Shown: positions 27,143 through 37,049 of the stretch, one piece after another
Layout of the letters: every line of letters starts with the position of its first letter
How positions within the stretch are numbered: position 1 is the stretch's first letter
Assembly: GCF_033878955.1 (NCBI RefSeq)
Contig: NZ_CP138858.1
Coordinates: forward strand, 3,933,001 to 3,997,000
DNA from: Coraliomargarita algicola
GTDB lineage: Bacteria; Verrucomicrobiota; Verrucomicrobiia; Opitutales; Coraliomargaritaceae
DNA length: 64,000 bases
Direction: 5' to 3'
The notes under the pieces: generated by a model
Databases searched by the model: none
The model's input: only the letters and a program-made list of their open reading frames with translations
Told to the model about the DNA's origin: nothing
Translations under genes and position numbers: made by a program

Positions 27143-28363
27143 ATGAATCGAGATCGTATTCTTCTAGTAGGTCAAGCTTCCCACAAAAACAGAGGGAACG
27201 AAGCTATTGTTCGCGGCACGATGCGAATCTTACGTAATGAATTTGGAGCTGATGTTGGGGCTGATATGGGTGTGCGGATTTCCCCTGCAGATTTACAAGC
27301 AGAAATGGCTTTGGGGGATCCTGGCGTTCATAGCTTCAGTAATTTCAATCACTCCCACCATTTAAGTAAAAAGTGGTGGGCACTTAAGGCGAATCGCTTT
27401 TTAGGCACCAAATTCAAGCCCCATACTTGGGATTTTGGTCCATACTTGGAGCGAGCTCGTATCGCAATGGAAGTTGGTGGAGATTGTTACTCGCTCGACT
27501 ACGGTCGTCCTGACATACACGTTGAAATTGATCAATTTCTTATGTCGCGCCATGTGCCTACTGTTATTTGGGGCGCCTCTGTCGGCCCTTTCGACCGCGA
27601 CCGTGCCTACGAACCAATTATTTTGGACCATCTTCGCAAGTTAACAGGGATTTTCGTACGTGAAGATCGAAGTTTGGAATATCTGAACAGTCATGGTCTT
27701 AAAGATAATGTTTATCGTATGACAGATCCGGCTTTCGTTATGGAGCCGGAGCAACCATCCGAGGAAAAATTAGGTTTCAAGATGCCCGATGGGGCGATCG
27801 GCTTGAATCTTAGTCCGCTAGTGGGCAAGTTTCGCGGTGAAGGCCAGCAAGCTCGAAGCTGGCCAGAGGAATGCGTTGTGCTGGCTAGGGCAGTCGCGAA
27901 TCTTGGGCGCCCTCTAGTGCTTGTGCCACATGTTGAGAGCCCTGTTGGCAATAATGATTATACCCTCCTAGCGGAAGTGAAAGACGCTCTTAGTGATTTG
28001 TCATCCCCTATATTTTTGCTTCCAACTACATTGAATGCTGCGGAGAAGAAATGGGTTCTTTCTCAATGTGAGGTCTTTGCGGGGGCTCGAACGCATGCTA
28101 CGATCGCGGCACTGTCGATGCAAGTGCCTACCCTCAGCCTTGCTTACAGTATTAAGGCATGGGGGATCAACCAGGATCTTTTCGGTCACACCGATCATGT
28201 GCTTCCTGTCAGTGATTTGACGCCAGGGTTACTTGCTGAAAGGCTAAGTGATCTCTTGAACCAAGCAGATGCCGTTCGCGGACAACTTGCTCAGCGATTG
28301 CCCGCAATTCGAGAAGATGCACTAGCAGCAGGCGGGATTCTCCGCGGTCTTTGTCGCAAATAG
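27143..28363 (+). CDS. Polysaccharide pyruvyl transferase family protein
   Basis: 406 residues with the family landmarks ILLVGQASHKNRGNEAIVRG near the start, YLERARIAMEVGGDCYSLDY, VIWGASVGPFD and a C-terminal GARTHATIAALSMQVPTLSL. The family transfers pyruvate ketals from phosphoenolpyruvate to sugars, adding negative charge to polymers such as xanthan and colanic acid; CsaB is a relative. Paired with the F420-dehydrogenase-beta-like gene. A second member lies at 38080. Confidence 0.9.
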   Translation: MNRDRILLVGQASHKNRGNEAIVRGTMRILRNEFGADVGADMGVRISPADLQAEMALGDPGVHSFSNFNHSHHLSKKWWALKANRFLGTKFKPHTWDFGPYLERARIAMEVGGDCYSLDYGRPDIHVEIDQFLMSRHVPTVIWGASVGPFDRDRAYEPIILDHLRKLTGIFVREDRSLEYLNSHGLKDNVYRMTDPAFVMEPEQPSEEKLGFKMPDGAIGLNLSPLVGKFRGEGQQARSWPEECVVLARAVANLGRPLVLVPHVESPVGNNDYTLLAEVKDALSDLSSPIFLLPTTLNAAEKKWVLSQCEVFAGARTHATIAALSMQVPTLSLAYSIKAWGINQDLFGHTDHVLPVSDLTPGLLAERLSDLLNQADAVRGQLAQRLPAIREDALAAGGILRGLCRK

Positions 28364-28386
28364 TTGTATCGTAGAAACCTTTATAA

Positions 28387-30318
28387 ATGTCCATTTATAA
28401 CCAGTCAAAGATACGTTCAGACTATAGACCAGAGATTGATGGTCTGCGTGCGCTCGCAGTACTCGCAGTCATTGTTTTTCACTTGGGGGTCGATCTTTTG
28501 GCTGGTGGATTCATGGGGGTTGATGTCTTTTTTGTCATATCTGGCTATCTAATCACCTCCCACATCTACCGAGATATGGAGAAGGGGATTTTTTCCTTTC
28601 GGAAATTTTGGCTTAAACGTATCTGCCGTTTATATCCTGCTTTATTTGTAATGGTCATAATAGTGACGTTAGTTGCTTGCTACACCTTAGCACAGCCACA
28701 GGACGTTTTTATCAATCATGCTTATGCTACTATATTTTCGTATGAAAATATCTATTTAAAATTCACTCAACGAGGCTATTGGGCGGCCGAGTCAGAAAGT
28801 ATCTATTTTTTGCATGCTTGGTCCCTTTCGCTAGAAGAGCAGTTTTATCTCATACTGCCCTTAAGCCTATTGCTCTTGCGTCGCTTTACTAAACGCCACG
28901 GTTTGGCCATTGGACTAGTTGCTATTCTAAGCCTGGCCCTATGTGTGTGGGGCACATATAGCTATCCAGGCGCTACATTCTATTTGTTACCAACTAGAGT
29001 ATGGGAATTATTGATTGGTAGTTGGTTGGCGATTCGTCACTTTAAAAGTAAGAGGGGCAGTACAATAACACCGATCAAGAGTAGTATGCTACTCGCTATC
29101 GCTTTAATTCTGATAGTCGCCCCTATGTTCTTGGTCAAGAGCTACGCTCATTTTCCAGGAATACTTGCTTTGTTGCCGTGTGTTGGAACGGCAATGATAA
29201 TTCACTATTCTGGTTCAGGAACAATTACCGATAGATTTTTATCGTTTGGAATTATCAACTATATCGGCCGCATCTCATATTCGCTCTACCTCTGGCATTG
29301 GCCTTTCATTGTGGGAACTAGGTATTTGATCGACGCAACATGGTTAGCCATGATTCCAGCTTTAGTGATGAGTGTTCTGAGTTATCATTTCGTTGAGCAG
29401 CCCTTCCGAAGGATGCCTCGTAAGAAATCTGCAACTCTAATCCTGTTGTTTTTAGCTATTGTGGTATTCTTATTGGTCGCGGTAATAGCGAACCCGAATC
29501 AAAAATTGATTAGACCTTTAGTTCCTAACATTGCAGCACCGGAATCATTTGTCGCGGGACGTGATTTTGATATTTTAGAAGATGTAAAAAAAGGTCAAAA
29601 TGATTTCCCCATTTATGGAACTGGCAGCGGTAGTCAGCTTGATATTGCATTGCTGGGATCCTCGCACGGATTGGCTTATACCTATCCTCTTTTGGAATTT
29701 GCGAACAAGAATAGTTTGAGGGTAGCTTTCTTGGCTACGCAAGGCTCAGGTGTTGCGAGTATCCCTAGCAGTGGTAGTTACGTTGAAATGGTTCAGACCG
29801 CTAGAAGTGAATTTTTGCAAAAAAATCCACCTGAAATTATAGTTGTTGCGGGGCGGTGGGAGATTGAAGTAGGGGGAGCTCCATCGAAAGAAGATTTTGT
29901 TACTAGATTTCAAACACGCCTACAAAAGCTTTCAAAAAATACTTCAAAAGTCCTGATTCTCTCTCAGGTCCCGAGGATTATGACTAAGAATGAAGATCCT
30001 TATTATCGGGAAATACTGTTAGCTCAAATACTGCGACATGGCGAAATGAGTCCGGTTACACCTGCAAAAGGCACCAAGGAAGCCAATGCGATAGTGGCTG
30101 CCGCTGTCCAGGAACTGCAACTGGTAGAGCCAAGTAAGTTCTATTTTGTGGATGTTTATGACCTTCTTGTAGGTGGTCAGGGCAGTGTCGCTATCTTGGA
30201 TGAGGCTGGTAATTTTCTCTACTCTGACGATGATCATTTGAATCGGACAGGCGGGCAACTACTTTTCGATAAGTCCGTAAAGCCTCTGATCAAAGAATGG
30301 TTAGTGCCAACTCATTAA
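28387..30318 (+). CDS. OafA/YrhL-type acyltransferase with SGNH domain
   Basis: 643-residue O-acyltransferase. The N-terminal acyltransferase-3 membrane domain (about 1-365) starts YRPEIDGLRALAVLAVIVFH and has GVDVFFVISGYLITSHI, HAWSLSLEEQFYLILPL and YSLYLWHWPFIV, with ten or so hydrophobic segments. The C-terminal periplasmic SGNH domain shows LLGSSHGLAYTYP (nucleophile region) and DDDHLNRTGG (Asp-His). Such two-domain proteins acetylate O-antigen or exopolysaccharide sugars using cytoplasmic acetyl-CoA. A paralog with the same architecture is at 33364. Confidence 0.92.
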   Translation: MSIYNQSKIRSDYRPEIDGLRALAVLAVIVFHLGVDLLAGGFMGVDVFFVISGYLITSHIYRDMEKGIFSFRKFWLKRICRLYPALFVMVIIVTLVACYTLAQPQDVFINHAYATIFSYENIYLKFTQRGYWAAESESIYFLHAWSLSLEEQFYLILPLSLLLLRRFTKRHGLAIGLVAILSLALCVWGTYSYPGATFYLLPTRVWELLIGSWLAIRHFKSKRGSTITPIKSSMLLAIALILIVAPMFLVKSYAHFPGILALLPCVGTAMIIHYSGSGTITDRFLSFGIINYIGRISYSLYLWHWPFIVGTRYLIDATWLAMIPALVMSVLSYHFVEQPFRRMPRKKSATLILLFLAIVVFLLVAVIANPNQKLIRPLVPNIAAPESFVAGRDFDILEDVKKGQNDFPIYGTGSGSQLDIALLGSSHGLAYTYPLLEFANKNSLRVAFLATQGSGVASIPSSGSYVEMVQTARSEFLQKNPPEIIVVAGRWEIEVGGAPSKEDFVTRFQTRLQKLSKNTSKVLILSQVPRIMTKNEDPYYREILLAQILRHGEMSPVTPAKGTKEANAIVAAAVQELQLVEPSKFYFVDVYDLLVGGQGSVAILDEAGNFLYSDDDHLNRTGGQLLFDKSVKPLIKEWLVPTH

Positions 30319-30333
30319 AATTAGTTATACCTA

Positions 30334-31428
30334 ATGAAGCTATTTCAGCCAAAGCCGAATCATAGTTGCCCGGTGACTGTGGCTTCGGATGCGAAGATTT
30401 CAGCCCCGGTTCCAGTTTATCTCGTGCGATATCGTTATGCGCACCATGCGGGACCTTCGGGGTACGACCGAGTCTGTGATTTTCTGAATGCCGAGCAAGT
30501 CGCGCTTTCTGACTCTCTCTATTGGTTGGGGGAAACTTTGCTACGTCCTCCGGCACTGTGGTTTGCAAAAACTTGCGGGATTTTTGAATACTCTCGTTAC
30601 GATTGGATTATGGAGCAGGCTGTTATACGGCACGCTCATAGAAATCAGCCAGGGGTCTACCACTTTGTTTATGGTGAAAAGAGTTTTGCCCGCTCGGGGG
30701 AGGCGCTGGCTAAGAATGGGCATCGTGTCGTTTTGACCATGCATCATCCGGAGGCTCATTTAGAGCAATATTTCCGGGATTTTACACATTTGCAGCACGT
30801 TTCTTGTATCTTGACTATGGACCATGATATGGTTCCCGTTTGGAATAAGCATGCAGGGCGAGAGATCGCGCGATGGGTTCCGCATGGGGTTGATTGTGAT
30901 TACTTCACCCCAATCGAAAAAGGTGTCAGCGACGAGAAGACTATCGTCTTTGCTGGGACTCATGAACGTGATATTGATACCTTACTGAGGACAATCGAAC
31001 AGCTTTCAATTGATGAGAGCCTTCGATTTAGGCTGCTATCAAAAAATCCCAAATTAAAAGCGCTTGGCGAGAAACACAAGAGAGTTGAGACGATAGACTG
31101 GGTTGATGATCCTGCTTATCTAGAGTTTATACAAAACGCTGACTTGTTACTTCTCCCATTAAAAATGAGTACCGTATGCAACGTTGTGCTCGAGGCAATG
31201 GCCTGTGGGGTACCCGTCGTGACGACGGTCGGGGGGATTGGCGCCTATCTGGATCATGATTCGGGCCTAATGGTAGAGGCCGAAGACATCGCTGGTTGGT
31301 GTGACGCGGTAAACAAACTCCTCGGTGATGCGGATGCGCCACGCAGGGCTCGTGCCCACTCTTTACGTTTTCATTGGGGACAAATTGCAAAAACACAGAG
31401 TGAGATTTTTAGGGAGGTAATGAAATGA
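30334..31428 (+). CDS. GT4-family glycosyltransferase
   Basis: 364-residue GT-B protein. After a variable start it has YRYAHHAGPSGYDRVCDFL, then HRVVLTMHHPEAHLEQYF, DMVPVWNKHAGREIARWVPH and the donor domain IVFAGTHERDIDTLLRTIEQ followed by ADLLLLPLKMSTVCNVVLEA and MACGVPVVTTVGGIGAYL. It ends four bases after the ATG of the next gene (ATGA overlap at 31425), so the two are coupled. Confidence 0.88.
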   Translation: MKLFQPKPNHSCPVTVASDAKISAPVPVYLVRYRYAHHAGPSGYDRVCDFLNAEQVALSDSLYWLGETLLRPPALWFAKTCGIFEYSRYDWIMEQAVIRHAHRNQPGVYHFVYGEKSFARSGEALAKNGHRVVLTMHHPEAHLEQYFRDFTHLQHVSCILTMDHDMVPVWNKHAGREIARWVPHGVDCDYFTPIEKGVSDEKTIVFAGTHERDIDTLLRTIEQLSIDESLRFRLLSKNPKLKALGEKHKRVETIDWVDDPAYLEFIQNADLLLLPLKMSTVCNVVLEAMACGVPVVTTVGGIGAYLDHDSGLMVEAEDIAGWCDAVNKLLGDADAPRRARAHSLRFHWGQIAKTQSEIFREVMK

Positions 31429-32569
31429 AGGTTTTAATTGTGTCGACAACACCAGGGTGGGGGGAAGCGAAGTATTGTGGACCCGGCTAGCGACTAAATT
31501 GATTGCTAATGGTGATACGGTTGCTGCTTCGCTCTTTAATTTTGGATGGAGTCCTCAGCCTTTGTTGGAGCTAGAAAGTCTAGGCTTGCAAGTTTTTAGA
31601 CGCCCTGACCAGCGAGGGAAAAGCAGGGTTACGCGATTCTGTTCAAATGTGGCCAGACATTTTCTTGAAGACTGGTTCCTTTATAGAACATACAAAACGG
31701 TGAAACCAGATATTGTGTTTTTTAGTAATGGATCCTGTTTTGATTTATCGATTCCCGTATATAGTCGGTTTATCCGTAAGATTAATGTTCCTTTTTTGAC
31801 TTACCTCGCTCTAAATACGGAACATGAAACGTTGCCTTATCCAAGGATGTTGGATTTGAGGTATGGCTTTCAGTCGGCAGCTTCAGTCATTTTCTCTTCA
31901 CGTAGAAACTTGGAAACAGCGGAACGCCAAATTGCGGGAAATATTGATAATGCTGTAACCCTGACGAACCCTCCGACCTGCACGGAATATCCCGAATATC
32001 CATGGCCGGATCAAAGTATTGTGCGATTCGCTATGGTGGCTCGTCTGAATGCTAAGATAAAAGGGCAACCTCTTGCTTTAGCAGTTTTGGCCGATGAGCG
32101 GTGGCGCAAGCGTGAATGGCATCTTGATATTTTTGGGAAGGGTCCTGACGAGCAATACATTCGTGCTTTAGTCGAACATTACGATCTTCAAGATAAGGTC
32201 AGTTTTCGAGGTTACGCGACAGATGTTGGGCAAGAGATCTGGGCTGAAAATCATGTTTTGTTGATGCCTTCACTTTACGAAGGCTGTCCAATTTCGTTGT
32301 ATGATGCAGCCTTATTTGGTCGACCTGCCATCGTTTCAGATGTAGGCGGAAACGCTGAATTTGTTCTAGAGGGAGAAAATGGTTTCGTTGCTGCGGCACC
32401 CTCTGTGCCTAGTTTCAGTGATGCACTAGAGCGTGCCTGGAATGCAAAAGGTGAATTGTCGAAAATGGGGCAGGTGGCTCTTGAACGTGCTTCAAGCATA
32501 GTGGATATGGCACCCGAGAATATTGTGTACGCGCAGATGCAGGAGATCGTAAAAAATGGTCGTAGGTAG
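31425..32569 (+). CDS. GT4-family glycosyltransferase, frameshifted at the start
   Basis: The proper N-terminus MKVLIVSTTPGWGG begins at ATG 31425 but stops after 21 codons. The body of the protein (GGSEVLWTRLATKLIANGDT onward) is in the next frame, readable from GTG 31457. One more G in the six-G run at 31459-31464 joins them into one 381-residue frame. The remainder is a normal GT-B enzyme: DIFGKGPDEQYIRALVEHYD, MPSLYEGCPISLYDAALFGR and PAIVSDVGGNAEFVLEGENG. If the frame is truly broken, a GTG-initiated protein missing the first Rossmann strand would result. Confidence 0.82.
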
Positions 32570-33257
32570 TGGTTTATTGGCTCAGGCGCTTGATTGCTTT
32601 GCGATCCGCAACGATGTGCTCATCTTTGCAGCAGGTGTTTCCGATTCAGTCGCCTGTACGCCTGCGGATTGTTCGCGGGAATTGAGGCGTTTGTCTGGCT
32701 ATCGTAACATTGAATCAAAGTTGGTCTACTTCAGTTCATGTAGCGTGACGGATCCTGAGCATGCGCAAAGCCCCTACGTGTTGCATAAGCAGGCGCAGGA
32801 GGCTTTTATTCATGAGAATTTTAAACATTTTCTCATCATCAGACTCCCAACAGTTGTTGGAAGTGGAGGGAATGAACGCAATCTGTTCAACTTCTTTTAC
32901 CAGCAACTCAATCAAAACCGAGCACTTACTGTCCGTAAAGAGGCGGAGCGCTACCTTTTTGACGTGTCCGATTTAGTAACGGTTGTTAGGCGTCTCCTCG
33001 ATTTTTCTAATGACCGCGATGTAATCGATGCCTGTTGGGACAATCGCGTGAATATTTTGCAGATAGTCGAATATATGCGGCGAGCTTTGCATTCTGATTC
33101 ATCGATTCAGGTTATAGATGGTGGGAGTTTTCCAATAGTTGATAATCAACGTTTTATCGATGCGATGGGGGGCGAACTGACTGAAGGGAAGTCAGCTATC
33201 TCAATATTAGATAAGTATATAGCTTTGAGGGGAAATCACGAGAAGTCAGGGGAATAA
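32556..33257 (+). CDS. Short NAD(P)-binding sugar reductase/epimerase-like protein
   Basis: 233 residues beginning MVVGSGLLAQALDCF, a Rossmann-type glycine motif, followed by LVYFSSCSVTDPEHAQSPYV (an S-S-S-V element), LHKQAQEAF in the Y-x3-K position (YVLHK) and RLPTVVGSGGNERNLFNFFY. This fits a minimal extended short-chain dehydrogenase acting on nucleotide sugars (RfbD/epimerase-like), but at 233 residues it is shorter than the usual 290-330. The substrate is unknown. Overlaps the preceding glycosyltransferase by 14 bp. Confidence 0.65.
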   Translation: MVVGSGLLAQALDCFAIRNDVLIFAAGVSDSVACTPADCSRELRRLSGYRNIESKLVYFSSCSVTDPEHAQSPYVLHKQAQEAFIHENFKHFLIIRLPTVVGSGGNERNLFNFFYQQLNQNRALTVRKEAERYLFDVSDLVTVVRRLLDFSNDRDVIDACWDNRVNILQIVEYMRRALHSDSSIQVIDGGSFPIVDNQRFIDAMGGELTEGKSAISILDKYIALRGNHEKSGE

Positions 33258-33273
33258 GCAGATATTCTTCAGG

Positions 33274-33324
33274 CTAGATGTTTTCTTCGTTCTTTCAGGC
33301 TATTTAATCTCGTCAGTCTTGTTA
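33274..33324 (+). pseudogene. Short remnant of an acyltransferase-3 gene
   Basis: In frame with the acyltransferase downstream, this stretch encodes LDVFFVLSGYLISSVLL, the core motif of OafA-type acyltransferases (compare GVDVFFVISGFLICGIILR inside the downstream gene). It is too short to be anything but a leftover of another copy, lying 17 bp past the stop of the 32556 gene. Confidence 0.6.
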
Positions 33325-33363
33325 ACAGATTTCGGGCTAACCGCTACAGCATTGTTTGGTTTT

Positions 33364-35319
33364 ATGAATAAGAATAGTAATTATCGACCAGAAATTGACG
33401 GCCTACGTGCATTGGCAGTGTTGCCAGTTGTATTTTTTCATTTTGGCATGGGCTTTTCGGGAGGCTTTACCGGAGTCGATGTTTTTTTTGTGATTTCTGG
33501 TTTTTTGATTTGTGGGATCATTCTTCGAGAGTCGGATGAGGGAGGATTTTCAATTCTTCGATTTTATGAGCGCAGGGTTCGACGTATTTTACCTGCTTTT
33601 TTTACAGTCATATTTGCTACTTTGGTGCTTGCGGCATTGGTGCTCTATCCCAGTGAATTGGATTTAATGGGGCACCATTTATCGTATATCAGTCTATTTG
33701 CGTCTAATATTCAACTAACCGCTTTTGAGGGGGGGTATTGGGGCGCAGATGCGAAGACATTTCCATTATTGCATACATGGTCGTTAGCGGTTGAAGAGCA
33801 GTTTTATTTTGTAATGCCATTTATTTTGATGGTGTTACATCGATGCTTCAGAAAGCATCTTTTCGTAGCACTGCTGTTTTTGTTTTTTACTTCGTTAGTA
33901 TATTGTATTTATGCAACAGAGACTGTTCCCAAACAGGCCTTCTATCTATTGCCATCACGCGGATGGGAAATGCTATTCGGGGGCATGGTTTTTCTTCTTG
34001 TTCAGAAGGGGTGCCCTTGGTCGAAGGTTCCATACGTTAGTTCACTATTCGGGCTGCTAGGACTTATTCTTATAATTGTTGGCTATTTCTGCATTACCGA
34101 GGATATGGCATTCCCAGGGTATATCGCTTTGCTGCCGACAGTAGGAACTGGATTGTTTATCTACAGCAATTCATGGAATAAAAATTGGACTGGACAGATT
34201 CTCGCCTGGTCGCCACTGCAATTTATTGGTAAAATCTCTTACTCGCTTTATTTATGGCATTGGCCGTTAATTGTTTTGCTTAAAGAGCACCGTTATCCTC
34301 AGGAGATCGGAATTACGGACCAGTTGTTGCTTCTGCTTATTTCATTTATCCTTTCGGTTCTGACTTGGAAATTTATAGAGCAGCCGCTTCGTCATCCAGC
34401 TAAGAATCACTCACGTTTCAAAGCTTTTGTGCCCGCTTGTTTCTTTATCGTTGTTCTGTTTGGGGTTAGCTTAGTTATTCGGAAGTTTGATGGCTTTCCG
34501 AGCCGTCTTGCTTTGGTAGGAGGCGAGGCTGTGGCGCACATTAAGATGGAGCAAGAATCATTGGGGGGACAAGCAAACGATACAAAATACACAAAGAATG
34601 GTCTTTTTGCTGAGGGAGGCTATCAGGTGAATATTGAGCCCGGGGAAGTTCCAGAACTGGTTGTTCTTGGAGATAGCCATGCTGGAATGTATGCCCCTGT
34701 GTTTTCGAAGCTTTCGGCTGAGTATGATGTATCCAGTTCATTTTTTATGTTGAGCGGAGTCCGCCCGCTATTGGATACTACTGCACTGGATAATGATTTA
34801 ATTTATGGTTATTTGGAGCAATGGCGTCCATCGGCAATCGTTTTCATTATGCGAATGGATAATATGATTGGTCAGATTCTAGCAGATCCAGATTACGCAA
34901 AGCGCTGGGAATCTGTATTGCGGCGAACCAGCTTGGCCTGTGACGATTTGTATTTTATACTTCAAACACCTAAATCGCTTGAGCGCAGTTTTAGTGGCTC
35001 ATTTGATTTTATACAGCTCCGTTTGATACGATTGCTAGTTGGAGATGGGGAACAGTTGCCTCAGCGCGTCGATGAACCCAAAGTGAGTCGCATCTCTCGT
35101 TCGCAAACTTTAGCTTGGCTAATAGATTTAGACATATCCAATTTAAAAGTGTTGGACCCTGGTCAGTATCTCCTTGACGGAGGGAAGACTGTAATTCTAG
35201 ACGACGATGATCGTTTGTTGTATGTGGACGATGATCATGTGAATCGATTCGGCGCGGAGTATGCGTCTCCATTATTTACCAGTATATTTAGAACGATATT
35301 GAGCCGCTCGAGCGATTGA
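33364..35319 (+). CDS. OafA/YrhL-type acyltransferase with SGNH domain
   Basis: 651-residue membrane O-acyltransferase with the same two-domain plan as the protein at 28387. It shows YRPEIDGLRALAVLPVVFFH, GVDVFFVISGFLICGII, HTWSLAVEEQFYFVMPF, YSLYLWHWPLIVLL, then an SGNH domain with VVLGDSHAGMYAPVFS and YVDDDHVNRFG. ATG 33364 is chosen over the in-frame 33319 start because the conserved N-terminus begins there and the upstream extension is the acyltransferase remnant. Two such enzymes suggest acylation at two sugar positions (inference). Confidence 0.92.
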   Translation: MNKNSNYRPEIDGLRALAVLPVVFFHFGMGFSGGFTGVDVFFVISGFLICGIILRESDEGGFSILRFYERRVRRILPAFFTVIFATLVLAALVLYPSELDLMGHHLSYISLFASNIQLTAFEGGYWGADAKTFPLLHTWSLAVEEQFYFVMPFILMVLHRCFRKHLFVALLFLFFTSLVYCIYATETVPKQAFYLLPSRGWEMLFGGMVFLLVQKGCPWSKVPYVSSLFGLLGLILIIVGYFCITEDMAFPGYIALLPTVGTGLFIYSNSWNKNWTGQILAWSPLQFIGKISYSLYLWHWPLIVLLKEHRYPQEIGITDQLLLLLISFILSVLTWKFIEQPLRHPAKNHSRFKAFVPACFFIVVLFGVSLVIRKFDGFPSRLALVGGEAVAHIKMEQESLGGQANDTKYTKNGLFAEGGYQVNIEPGEVPELVVLGDSHAGMYAPVFSKLSAEYDVSSSFFMLSGVRPLLDTTALDNDLIYGYLEQWRPSAIVFIMRMDNMIGQILADPDYAKRWESVLRRTSLACDDLYFILQTPKSLERSFSGSFDFIQLRLIRLLVGDGEQLPQRVDEPKVSRISRSQTLAWLIDLDISNLKVLDPGQYLLDGGKTVILDDDDRLLYVDDDHVNRFGAEYASPLFTSIFRTILSRSSD

Positions 35320-35460
35320 TGAGCCAGTCTAGGCTTGAAGCTTCATACAGTTTGCGGTCACTCTCGATTGAAAATAATAACAGAGTAGCAGCATAGTTGC
35401 AGTTTGTGCTGTGGTTCTGGGAGTATATCATGAGAAGTCAGTTAGTCAGTGTAGTGAATA

Positions 35461-35880
35461 ATGTTTTTCGGCACTAAGTTTTATGGAGGAATGGCCAAGA
35501 AGTGGTTTGAGCAGGCAGTAAGCTATCAGGATCTTAAGAATATTAAGCTATCAGAGCATGTTCCCGATCTTCCTTCCGCATGGGAACGTGCTCGTTTTGG
35601 TATCTTGGCTTCTCGCGATGAAGGCATGGCTCTCGATATTCTCTAGGAGGTGGCATTGGACCTGTCGTCATCGCTACCGATGTCGTGAGGCATGCAGAGT
35701 AGCTTGAAGACGGTAAAAATGGTTTTATTGGCTTCAGATTGTAATGTACACGCACCAGATGTAGCACTTGAACCCGCTTGGGATCGGCGTTCTGAAGCAG
35801 GTGCAATGGGGGGAATGGCTGAAGGTCGTGTGCGCCAGCGTTTAAAGGTTTTACTATCAAAAGCACTTAGTGAATTGCTA
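35461..35880 (+). pseudogene. Decayed C-terminal part of a GT4 glycosyltransferase
   Basis: Three frames together give the donor-domain pattern of a GT4 enzyme: LSEHVPDLPSAWERARFGIL with ASRDEGMALDIL (frame of 35461), then GPVVIATDVV and, past a stop, LEDGKNGFIGF (frame of 35658), then DVALEPAWDRRSEAGAMGGM (frame of 35692). The order matches the intact protein at 31425 (YEGCPISLYDAALF, PAIVSDVGGNAE, LEGENGFV, DALERAWNAKGELSKMG). At least two frameshifts and one stop make it non-functional, and the N-terminal half is absent. Confidence 0.75.
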
Positions 35881-35956
35881 AGTTGCTGCTTATTATGCTG
35901 CATGGTGATATTCTTTGCTACTAATTCTAGTATAATTTGAGAACCCGAAATAACTA

Positions 35957-36826
35957 ATGCATCATCACCTTACTATAAGTATCGCGACTAAAGATCGTTC
36001 AGAGGTAGTCGATGCGACGTTACGAAAGCTACATGCATTTGGGCTTTCTAAATGTGCGTTGATTATTTGCGATGATGGCTCGTCTCCACCTTTTGAATCG
36101 AGTGCGCTGGAGCTCTTCCCGCAGGCAAAACTGATTCGCAATGACAGTCCCCAGGGGCAGGCCATTGGCCGTAATCAGATTGCTGAAACTTGCGAGACGC
36201 CGTATCTGCTGCAGTTGGATGACGACTCGTATCCTGTGGTTGGGGATATTGAGGAACTGCTTGTTTTTGCGGAGTCGAGGAATGATTGGCTTGCGCTTGC
36301 GATCCCTTTTGAGGAGCCCGCACGTGGGCGCTCGTTTCCTCATGGTATATCGAAAGGTTCGGCGTGTGAAGTCAGAGCATTTGTAGGCTGTTCCACTTTA
36401 ATCCATGTCGAGAACTTTCGGAAGGTTGGAGGGTATGCAGATTGGATTGGACGAACTGGCGAAGAAGAGGAGCTTAGTCTTCGTGGCATTGAGCAAGGTC
36501 TGTGTTGCTTAATGATCGATGGATTACGTATTCGGCATGAAGTCACCGATGTCGGACGGGACCTTGCTGCGATTCAACGTCGATCAATTACCAATTGGAC
36601 CCGAATTTGGATACGTTCAGCACCGATCAGCTATTGTATACTTCGTCTCGCTCGTTTGTTTTTTGGCTCTACGTTGCTGGGCTTTAGAAATCGCAAACTA
36701 CAGCCAATCTTAGCTTATTGGAGAGCTGTTCTGTCGTTGGAAAATTGGAGCGCACGCTCTGTCCTTAAGCTAAAAAGTATTCAAACGTTTAATAAGAAGC
36801 CACATGTATTGGATTTCTTTAATTGA
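35957..36826 (+). CDS. GT2-family glycosyltransferase
   Basis: 289-residue GT-A protein: LTISIATKDRSEVVDATLRK, LIICDDGSSPPFES, LLQLDDDSYPVVGDIEELLV (DDD metal site) and an acceptor region GGYADWIGRTGEEEELSLRG. The 223-bp gap after it has no gene; it shows only AT-rich sequence that may hold the promoter of 37050. Confidence 0.88.
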   Translation: MHHHLTISIATKDRSEVVDATLRKLHAFGLSKCALIICDDGSSPPFESSALELFPQAKLIRNDSPQGQAIGRNQIAETCETPYLLQLDDDSYPVVGDIEELLVFAESRNDWLALAIPFEEPARGRSFPHGISKGSACEVRAFVGCSTLIHVENFRKVGGYADWIGRTGEEEELSLRGIEQGLCCLMIDGLRIRHEVTDVGRDLAAIQRRSITNWTRIWIRSAPISYCILRLARLFFGSTLLGFRNRKLQPILAYWRAVLSLENWSARSVLKLKSIQTFNKKPHVLDFFN

Positions 36827-37049
36827 GTTGAATGGTCTTCGTGCCTACAGGCATGTCCACCTGTTATGGGCGACGCCTATCGTTGAATGAGTATAACCTA
36901 TTTCGACGTTCGCCACATGCAATTTCGTGCTTTAAAATGAAAAAAATGTAGTTGCTGAGTTTATTTTTTAGCCGCCTATTGTCGCAGGATTGTTTTCAAG
37001 TTCGTGTGCTAAGAATCAGTTAATGAATTTAAGAATATAAAAGTTAATC

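Noticed and set aside
35692..35940. Small membrane protein with a Cys-rich C-terminus
   Set aside because: Its first half is a glycosyltransferase remnant (DVALEPAWDRR), and the hydrophobic end has no supporting context.
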